Source of the DNA: JBLHZY01 sp047631555
Lineage (GTDB): Bacteria; Pseudomonadota; Alphaproteobacteria; Rhodobacterales; Rhodobacteraceae
Assembly: GCA_047631555.1 (NCBI GenBank)
Contig: JBLHZY010000001.1
Location: 62,001 to 126,000, forward strand
DNA length: 64,000 nucleotides
Reading direction: 5' to 3'
Position numbers and translations under genes: made by a program. The notes beneath the pieces were generated by a model that made no database searches, was not told where the DNA came from, and was given only the letters and a program-made list of their open reading frames with translations. Positions 57,876-64,000 of this stretch are shown piece by piece; position 1 is the first letter of the stretch, and each line of letters begins with the position of its first letter.

Positions 57876-58775
57876 ATGAGCAATTATACAAACCTTCCAG
57901 CCCCGAGCCCGGAACAGGGCCTGAACCGCTACATGCAGGAAATTCGCAAGTTTCCGATGCTGGAGCCGGAAGAAGAATATATGCTGGCCAAACGTTGGGC
58001 CGACCACGGCGATACAAAAGCGGCGCATAAAATGGTGACGTCGCATCTTCGCCTCGCGGCCAAAATCGCCATGGGCTATCGCGGCTATGGGTTGCCCCAG
58101 GCCGAAGTTGTGTCCGAGGCGAATGTGGGCCTTATGCAGGCGGTCAAACGCTTTGATCCTGAAAAGGGCTTTCGCCTCTCGACCTATGCGATGTGGTGGA
58201 TCCGGGCGAGCATTCAGGAATATGTGCTGCGCTCTTGGAGCCTTGTGAAGCTTGGCACCACCTCGGCGCAAAAGAAGCTGTTCTTCAATCTGCGCAAAGC
58301 TAAGGCCCGGATTGGCGCTTTTGAGGATGGCGATATGCGCCCCGAGAACGTTGAGCGGATTGCCAATGATCTTGGCGTGACTGAGACCGAAGTGATCTCG
58401 ATGAACCGGCGCATGTCGCATGGCGGGGATTCCTCGCTAAACGCGACCATCGGGACCGAGGACGGAACCGCTGAGTGGCAAGATTGGCTTGAGGATGAGG
58501 ATGCAAATACCGCCTCCGACTACGAGGCCAAGGACGAGCTTGAAGCGCGCCGCGAACTGCTGGTGCAAGCGATGGATGTGCTCAATGAGCGCGAACGCGA
58601 AATTCTGATGCAGCGCCGCCTGAAGGATAAGCCGATAACATTGGAAGAGCTTTCGAGCCAATATAATGTGAGCCGCGAACGCATTCGCCAGATCGAAGTG
58701 CGCGCCTTTGAAAAGCTGCAAGAGCGCATGGTCGAGCTTGCTGCCGACAAGGGAATCCTTGAAGCGGCCGATTGA
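57876..58775 (+). CDS. rpoH: RNA polymerase heat-shock sigma factor RpoH (sigma-32)
   Basis: The 299-residue sigma factor has region 2 (H-L-R-L-A-A-K-I-A-M-G-Y-R-G-Y-G-L-P, then STYAMWWIRASIQEYVLRSW). The RpoH box Q-K-K-L-F-F-N-L-R-K lies at about 133-142, and region 4 ends with a helix-turn-helix (YNVSRERIRQIE). The Q-K-L-F-F-N-L box is diagnostic for sigma-32. It controls chaperones and proteases. A self-type promoter lies upstream; the chain length is normal. Confidence 0.96.
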   Translation: MSNYTNLPAPSPEQGLNRYMQEIRKFPMLEPEEEYMLAKRWADHGDTKAAHKMVTSHLRLAAKIAMGYRGYGLPQAEVVSEANVGLMQAVKRFDPEKGFRLSTYAMWWIRASIQEYVLRSWSLVKLGTTSAQKKLFFNLRKAKARIGAFEDGDMRPENVERIANDLGVTETEVISMNRRMSHGGDSSLNATIGTEDGTAEWQDWLEDEDANTASDYEAKDELEARRELLVQAMDVLNEREREILMQRRLKDKPITLEELSSQYNVSRERIRQIEVRAFEKLQERMVELAADKGILEAAD

Positions 58776-58799
58776 TCCGGCCCAAGTAATCTATCGATG

Positions 58800-58820
58800 C
58801 GGGCGCTCTTGGGCGCCCGT
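58800..58820 (+). terminator. Terminator of rpoH
   Basis: CGGGCGC (58800-58806) and GCGCCCG (58813-58819) pair around TCTTGG and lead into TTTCG, 25 bp after the stop codon. Confidence 0.6.
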
Positions 58821-58907
58821 TTCGCGCATCTGGCGGGGATTGCATCGCAAATTGCAGGCTGTTAGCGTTAACGAAACGCCGATCAAATCCGCACAAGGAC
58901 AGACCCC

Positions 58908-59885
58908 ATGAACGCTCCTATCCGCTTTGGCATCCTTGGTGCTGCCGATTTCGCCCGCCGCCAAATGGGCCCGGCAATCCATGCTGCAAAGGGCGCAAAA
59001 CTCGCCGCACTTGCAACCTCTTCGACCGAAAAAGCCAAAGGGTTTCAGGCCTTTGCGCCGGATATCGCGATCCACCAAAGCTATGAGACGCTGCTCGCAG
59101 ATCCCGATATTGATGCGGTCTATATCCCGCTGCCCAATCATCTGCATGTAGAATGGACGAAAAAGGCGCTGCAAGCCGGCAAACATGTTTTGTGTGAAAA
59201 GCCGATCGCGCTAAAGGCTGAAGAGATTGATGCGCTGATCGCCCTGCGCGATGCGACAGGTCTGATCGCCGCCGAGGCCTATATGATCGTCCATCATCCC
59301 CAATGGCAGCGCGCCCGCGCCCTTCTGGCCGAGGGCGCCATCGGCAAGCTGTCCCATACGCGCGCCTTCTTCAGCTATAACAATCCTGATCCCCAAAACA
59401 TCCGCAACCAAGCCGGGACCGGCGGCGGGGGTATTCGCGATATCGGCGTCTATACCTATGGCTCCGTGCGTTTTGCCACGGGCCAAGAGCCGCTTGAAAT
59501 CACCGCGGCCGGTATCACTTGGGAAAACGGCGTCGATGTCACCGCACATATCGCCGCGCGCTTTGCAGGCTTTAGCTATACCGCGACAACCTCAACCCGC
59601 ATGGCCAATCACCAAGAGGTGGCTTTCCATGGCGATCAAGGGGTTATGCGCCTCACCGCGCCGTTTAATGCGGGTATTTTTGGCGAAGCACAGATCGAGA
59701 TTTCGCGCGCAGGCATGGCCGATGTGATCGAGCGCTTTCCCGGTTTTCGCCAATATGAGGCGCAGGTTGAGGGCTTTGTCGCCGCGATCAAGGGCGAGGC
59801 GCCTTTTGCTTGGAGCCTCGAGAACGCCCGCGCCACGCAAGCGATGATTGACGCGATTTTTGCCAAAGCGGGCCCGGCAAAATAG
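58908..59885 (+). CDS. Gfo/Idh/MocA-family NAD(P)-dependent oxidoreductase
   Basis: The 325-residue enzyme has an N-terminal Rossmann fold (FGILGAADFARR) and the conserved C-E-K-P at about 95-98. E-A-Y-M-I-V-H-H-P near residue 122 and a C-terminal beta-sheet domain follow. These enzymes oxidise or reduce sugars, inositols or pyrroline-type substrates. The substrate is not evident. The gene stands alone after rpoH and converges on the dipeptidase gene. Confidence 0.88.
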   Translation: MNAPIRFGILGAADFARRQMGPAIHAAKGAKLAALATSSTEKAKGFQAFAPDIAIHQSYETLLADPDIDAVYIPLPNHLHVEWTKKALQAGKHVLCEKPIALKAEEIDALIALRDATGLIAAEAYMIVHHPQWQRARALLAEGAIGKLSHTRAFFSYNNPDPQNIRNQAGTGGGGIRDIGVYTYGSVRFATGQEPLEITAAGITWENGVDVTAHIAARFAGFSYTATTSTRMANHQEVAFHGDQGVMRLTAPFNAGIFGEAQIEISRAGMADVIERFPGFRQYEAQVEGFVAAIKGEAPFAWSLENARATQAMIDAIFAKAGPAK

Positions 59886-59899
59886 AGATGCGGGCCCGT

Positions 59900-61069
59900 T
59901 TAGCCCGGCAAAGCGCTTTGTAAGAAGCGGATCATATTGCCGCCCATAACGGCGCGAATATCCGCTTCGCCTACGCCTTCTTCCATCAAAGCTTGGGTCA
60001 GCGCGGCCAGCTCTGAGGTATCAAACGAAACCTCAACCGCCCCGTCATAATCCGAACCAAGCGCGACATGATCCGCCCCCAAAAGCGCAATCGCCGCCTT
60101 GATCGTACGCGCCACGCCAACGGGGGAAGCGTCGCAAGTTACATCCTCCCAATAGCCGATCGCGATCAATCCGCCGCTCGCCACGATGTCTTGCATCAGC
60201 GCGTCAGGGAAATTGCGCTTGGCCGGGCAGTTGCCGTAAATCCCGGTATGCGAAACGACCAGCGGCACATCCGTCATCGCGATCACATCGCGCGCCATCT
60301 GCGGCGAGGTATGCGCCAGATCAATGATTATCCCGCGTTCAACCATGCCCGCAACAACCGCGCGGCCAAACTCTGTAAGCCCTTGATTATTCTGCCCATG
60401 TAGCGATCCGCCAAGCGCGTTATCAAAGAAATGGGTCAACCCGATCATTCGAAATCCGGCGCCATAAAGCCGATCCAGATTGGCCAAATCCCCCGATAGC
60501 ACATGCCCGCCTTCGGCCCCAAGCAGCGCACCCGTGAGCGCCGCACCGCCTGAGCGTGCGGCCAAAACAGCCTCCAAATCGCCCTTGCTGCGGATGATTT
60601 TAAGCGCCTCGGGGGCTTCGCTTTCAGCCCGCGCCAAACGCTTTGCCATATAAAGCCCGCGCTCGGTCAGATTGAACCATGTGCGAATGGGCCAAAGCTG
60701 CCCGATCATCAGCGGCGTAAGCTGATCGCGCGCCTTCGCGGAATTGTTGTCGTAATTCTGGCCCGCGGGGCTTTTGGTCACCGTGGTAAACATCTGCACG
60801 GCCACATTGCCCGCAACAAGCCGGGGCACATCGACATGCCCACGATCGGCCCGTTTCAGCGGATCGCGCTTCCACATCAATGTATCGGAATGCCAATCGC
60901 CAATCACCAGGCTTGCGTGCAAATCCTGCGCCGGGGGCGAAATCGCATAAGGCTCATGTGCGATGATCCGGTTCTGCGCCGTCTCAGCAATCCCCGGCGC
61001 AAAGATGAAAAAGGCAGCAACTGCCAGCAGCAGAACAAGCCCAAATAGGCGCAAAATGAAGCGGATCAT
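59900..61069 (-). CDS. Membrane dipeptidase, peptidase family M19
   Basis: The 389-residue protein has a membrane anchor (about 5-24) and the M19 zinc motif H60-S-D62. Later segments include E-G-G-H-V-L, L-T-H-F-F-D-N-A, D-L-A-H-T and V-S-H-T-G-I-Y, with G-S-D-Y-D-G-A near the end. The enzyme cleaves dipeptides and some beta-lactams; it probably works on the periplasmic side. It lies upstream of the Gfo gene tail to tail and downstream of an M3 peptidase gene on the same strand. Confidence 0.9.
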   Translation of the reverse strand: MIRFILRLFGLVLLLAVAAFFIFAPGIAETAQNRIIAHEPYAISPPAQDLHASLVIGDWHSDTLMWKRDPLKRADRGHVDVPRLVAGNVAVQMFTTVTKSPAGQNYDNNSAKARDQLTPLMIGQLWPIRTWFNLTERGLYMAKRLARAESEAPEALKIIRSKGDLEAVLAARSGGAALTGALLGAEGGHVLSGDLANLDRLYGAGFRMIGLTHFFDNALGGSLHGQNNQGLTEFGRAVVAGMVERGIIIDLAHTSPQMARDVIAMTDVPLVVSHTGIYGNCPAKRNFPDALMQDIVASGGLIAIGYWEDVTCDASPVGVARTIKAAIALLGADHVALGSDYDGAVEVSFDTSELAALTQALMEEGVGEADIRAVMGGNMIRFLQSALPG

Positions 61070-61182
61070 GCAAAGCCTCCCAGCAGGTGCGTTTGTCTGA
61101 CGTTAGCGTCAAGTTGGCGCGCGCGATAGGGGCTTTGCGAGAGGCTAAATGAGAGGCGCGGCGCGGGGGATTGGCGCGCGCG

Positions 61183-63036
61183 CTAGTCCTCCATCGCCTC
61201 CAATTCATCGATAAGGCCCGAGATCATCGACAGGCCCTTATCCCAAAACGCCGGATCGCTCGCATCAAGGCCAAAGGGCGCAAGCAGTTCTTTGTGATGC
61301 TTTGAACCGCCCGCTTTGAGCAGATCAAAATACTTCTCAACAAAGCCCGCATCGCCCTCTTGATAAACCGCATAAAGCGCGTTCACGAGACTATCGCCAA
61401 AGGCATAGGCATAGACGTAAAACGGCGAGTGAACGAAATGCGGGATATAGGCCCAAAGGGTCTCGTAGCCCTCAGAGAATTCAAAGATTGGCCCAAGGCT
61501 TTCGGCCTGAACCGACATCCACAAAGCGTTGATATCCTCGGGCGTCAGCTCGCCTGCGCGGCGCGCCGCATGCAGCTTGCACTCGAAATCATAAAAGGCA
61601 ATCTGGCGCACGACCGTGTTGATCATATCCTCGACCTTGCCGGCCAAAAGCACTTTGCGCTCGGCCTTGGTCTTGGCCCCTTCAAGCAGTTTGCGGAAGG
61701 TCAGCATCTCGCCAAACACCGAGGCCGTTTCGGCCAAAGTCAGCGGGGTTGAGGAAAGCATTTCGCCTTGCTCGGCCGCCAAAACCTGGTGAACCCCGTG
61801 GCCCAATTCATGCGCCAATGTCATCACATCGCGCTGTTTTCCAAGGTAGTTGAGCATCACATATGGGTGCACATCCGTAACCGTTGGATGGGCAAAAGCG
61901 CCCGGCGATTTGCCCGGTGTAACGGCGGCATCAATCCAGCCCTTATCAAAGAAAGGTTCTGCAATTTCAGCCATTTGCGGCGAGAAATCCGCATAGGCAT
62001 CCATCACCATTTTGCGCGCTTGATCCCAGCCAACGACCTTGCTGTCTTCCATCGGCAAAGGCGCATTGCGATCCCACACTTGCATTTTATCAAGCCCGAG
62101 CCATTTGGCCTTGAGCGCGTAATAGCGGTGCGAAAGTTTGGGGTAGGCGGCGACGACGGCATTGCGCAGCGCCTCGACGACTTCGGGCTCAACATGGTTG
62201 GCCAAATGGCGGCTGGCTTGGGCAGAAGGCAGCTTGCGCCAGCGATCCTCGATTTCTTTTTCCTTGGCCAATGTGTTGTGAACACGGGCGAAAATCTTGA
62301 TGTTTTCGCCCAGAACATTGCCAATCTCATGCGAGGCGGCTTCGCGGCGCGCGCGGTCTTGCTCGGTCAGAACATTGGTGATTTCCGACATCCCCATGTC
62401 CTCGCCATCAAGCTCAAAGCGCAGGCCCGCAATCGTTTCATCAAACAGCTTGTTCCACGCCGAAGCACCGACAACCGATTGATCATGCAGCAAAGTCTCA
62501 ATCTCGTCCGAAAGCTGATAGGGGCGCATGGCGCGGCTGTGATCAAGCACAGGGCGATAGCGCGCCAGATCAGCGTTTTCAGCCAGAAGGGCGGCATAGC
62601 GCGCATCCTCAATGCGGTTCATCTCAAGCCAATAAAACACCAGCTCCGAGGAGGCATCGGTGATCTTTTGCTGCAGATCGGACATGAATTTCGTGCGATC
62701 CGCATCGAGCGAATTTTGATAATAGCGCAGGCCTGCAAAAGACAGGATACGCCCGGCAATCATATCCATTTTTTCCGAGCGCTGGATCGAAGCGAGCAAC
62801 TCATCCGCGCTTAAAGTTTCAACGCGGCCCTTATAATCGGCGCTAAATGCCGCCGCCTCGCCGATATACCAATCCAGATCGCGCGCAAGTTCGGGCGCAT
62901 CGGTGCTGGTATATAGATCGCTCAGATCCCATGCGGGCAGGGGCCCCAGATCATCACCGCCGCCCGCGCCACCCGATTGCGCATCTTTGCGCGTTACAGA
63001 AAGTTCAAACATGGAGGCAGGACGGCGAAAGCGCAT
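61183..63036 (-). CDS. pepF: Oligoendopeptidase F, peptidase family M3
   Basis: The 617-residue metallopeptidase has the zinc motif H409-E410-L-G-H413. Helical domains before and after follow PepF (L-A-S-I-Q-R-S-E-K, later F-V-H-S-P-F-Y-V-Y-A-Y-A-F-G). It degrades short oligopeptides in the cytosol. The start at 63036 has AAGGG six bases upstream; a second ATG eight codons further (MFELSV) would also fit related proteins. It lies upstream of the dipeptidase on the same strand. Confidence 0.92.
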   Translation of the reverse strand: MRFRRPASMFELSVTRKDAQSGGAGGGDDLGPLPAWDLSDLYTSTDAPELARDLDWYIGEAAAFSADYKGRVETLSADELLASIQRSEKMDMIAGRILSFAGLRYYQNSLDADRTKFMSDLQQKITDASSELVFYWLEMNRIEDARYAALLAENADLARYRPVLDHSRAMRPYQLSDEIETLLHDQSVVGASAWNKLFDETIAGLRFELDGEDMGMSEITNVLTEQDRARREAASHEIGNVLGENIKIFARVHNTLAKEKEIEDRWRKLPSAQASRHLANHVEPEVVEALRNAVVAAYPKLSHRYYALKAKWLGLDKMQVWDRNAPLPMEDSKVVGWDQARKMVMDAYADFSPQMAEIAEPFFDKGWIDAAVTPGKSPGAFAHPTVTDVHPYVMLNYLGKQRDVMTLAHELGHGVHQVLAAEQGEMLSSTPLTLAETASVFGEMLTFRKLLEGAKTKAERKVLLAGKVEDMINTVVRQIAFYDFECKLHAARRAGELTPEDINALWMSVQAESLGPIFEFSEGYETLWAYIPHFVHSPFYVYAYAFGDSLVNALYAVYQEGDAGFVEKYFDLLKAGGSKHHKELLAPFGLDASDPAFWDKGLSMISGLIDELEAMED

Positions 63037-63169
63037 GGGAAACCCTTTGCAATTGAAAATGTGGATCAGACATATGGCCTGCGCCCCAGCGGCGCAAGCG
63101 TTGCGCCAAATCTAGGCGCGAGGCGCAGGCATTGCGGGCAGGTTTCCCCGCGCCGCTTATGCAAAGGCC

Positions 63170-64000
63170 TTAACGATGGCTTTGGAAAAGCGCCGAGGCC
63201 GCATCATAAAACGCGGTGCGAATGGGCGGGGTTTCCATCAAAACCTCGTGGCGCGCAGTCGGTACGATTGTCAGCGTCCCTGTGTCCCAATCGGACATGC
63301 GCTCATGGATGGCAGAGGCCAAAACGATGGTTTCATCCGTGCCAAGATGGGTCACGCATGGGGTATCCGGGGCCGGGCGCGCAGCAAGATCGCCGCATTC
63401 CTGCATCGCTTCGCGCAACCAATGCAGGCTTGGCCCGCCAAGCATCATATCGCCATCAACTTTGGCATGACGGACCATATACGCATACATGTCCGGATCG
63501 GTTGTGAGCGAATTGCCCTCAAACGGATTGGCCAAAACATAGGTAATCTCTTTTGTGCCCGGCACGCGTTTATGTGCAAAACCAAGGGCTTCTGCGATAT
63601 TGGCAATGCCAAGCGCCAAGGGTTTGCGAAAGCCCGGCGCATTGATCCCCCACATCGGCGCCGAGAAAATGGCCGCCTTCACGGGGAGGTGTTCATACAA
63701 GCTGCGCAAACCAATCACGCCGCCCATGGAATGCGCCATAAGATAATAGGGCTCTGGCAGGCCCATCTCGCGGGCCAGTTTCAGCGCCGCACGCACATCA
63801 TGCTGATAATCTTCAAACGTGCCCACATGCCCGGTCGCGCGATCCTTGAGCATGCGATCCGCAAGCCCTTGGCCGCGCCAATCAATCGTCAGGGTCGCAA
63901 AGCCGCGCTCTTTAAGATCAACCGCCGCGCGCCCGTATTTCTCGATATATTCGGTGCGCCCGGGGTACAAAAGAACCGTCCCATTGGCGCCGCCCTCTGG
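63170..64000 (-). CDS. Alpha/beta hydrolase, lysophospholipase-like (5' end outside window)
   Basis: At least 276 residues are visible; the N-terminus runs past the right edge, where P-E-G-G-A-N-G-T-V-L-L-Y-P-G-R is read in frame, ahead of any internal start. The nucleophile elbow is A-H-S-M-G-G, the oxyanion segment Y-P-G-R-T-E-Y precedes it, and D and H of the triad are present further on (T-D-E-T, A-R-H-E-V). It resembles PldB-type monoacylglycerol/lysophospholipid hydrolases. Substrate unknown. Confidence 0.85.
   Translation of the reverse strand, partial: PEGGANGTVLLYPGRTEYIEKYGRAAVDLKERGFATLTIDWRGQGLADRMLKDRATGHVGTFEDYQHDVRAALKLAREMGLPEPYYLMAHSMGGVIGLRSLYEHLPVKAAIFSAPMWGINAPGFRKPLALGIANIAEALGFAHKRVPGTKEITYVLANPFEGNSLTTDPDMYAYMVRHAKVDGDMMLGGPSLHWLREAMQECGDLAARPAPDTPCVTHLGTDETIVLASAIHERMSDWDTGTLTIVPTARHEVLMETPPIRTAFYDAASALFQSHR

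Overview
The window is chromosomal DNA from an alphaproteobacterium, most likely a member of the Rhodobacteraceae (Roseobacter group). The evidence is a homospermidine synthase, a split RibB-RibX/RibA arrangement, several small families typical of this clade (DUF3572-, DUF6324-, DUF6476- and DUF983-like), a tRNA-His without the extra G-1, a CTTG-N17-CCTATAT heat-shock promoter in front of rpoH, and clustered GANTC (CcrM-type) sites. Base composition is moderately GC-rich and even. I see no insertion sequence, prophage, integrase or CRISPR array. Both ends cut genes: metF at the left and an alpha/beta hydrolase at the right.

Layout. 1-4.1 kb: metF/metR divergent pair, an inositol-phosphatase-family gene, an orphan Flp-like pilin with a hairpin over its ribosome binding site, a GFA-family protein, tRNA-Leu and a lytic transglycosylase. 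4.1-10.2 kb: metG, then a tight four-gene operon (two lipoproteins including a lipocalin, a dehydrogenase-thioesterase fusion with a degraded dehydrogenase half, and a DMT exporter), NUDIX and DUF983 genes. 10.4-17 kb: a signalling block with an EF-hand protein, an ECF sigma factor with a putative anti-sigma factor and a Spy/CnrX-like periplasmic protein, PleD, a MarR regulator, and an H-NOX-like gene overlapping a PAS(HNOBA)-GGDEF cyclase gene. 17-28.4 kb: LpxR-like and Hint-domain proteins, rpsD with a structured leader, homospermidine synthase, hisC-tyrC-extensin operon, tRNA-Met, a geranylgeranyl-reductase-like flavoprotein and an orphan VgrG-PAAR pair.

28.5-35.5 kb: tRNA-Glu, then recJ, an isochorismatase-family hydrolase, glpX and hom on the minus strand, a TetR regulator with its own palindromic operator and an uncharacterised membrane protein. 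35.7-38.7 kb: a three-gene TadE/TadG-like operon. 39-43.4 kb: dnaG-rpoD, with five GANTC sites in 53 bp between them. 43.6-52.9 kb: nrdR-ribD and ribE-ribBX-ribH-nusB, the two halves separated by an oppositely oriented capsule export block (kpsS, an outer-membrane export lipoprotein, kpsC). 53-64 kb: small membrane and DNA repair genes, a structured intergenic region of unknown nature, tRNA-His, DUF genes, an RluA-family synthase whose start codon overlaps that of its divergent neighbour, rpoH, a Gfo/Idh/MocA oxidoreductase, two peptidases and the partial hydrolase.

Most of the window is housekeeping. The least ordinary parts are the sGC-like H-NOX/diguanylate cyclase pair in which the H-NOX has lost its heme ligands, the GANTC cluster before rpoD, the hairpins over ribosome binding sites (flp, rpsD), the degraded carnitine-dehydrogenase fusion, and the unassigned structured region at 53.4-53.6 kb. 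Function calls come from reading the sequence against remembered family features; no search was run.
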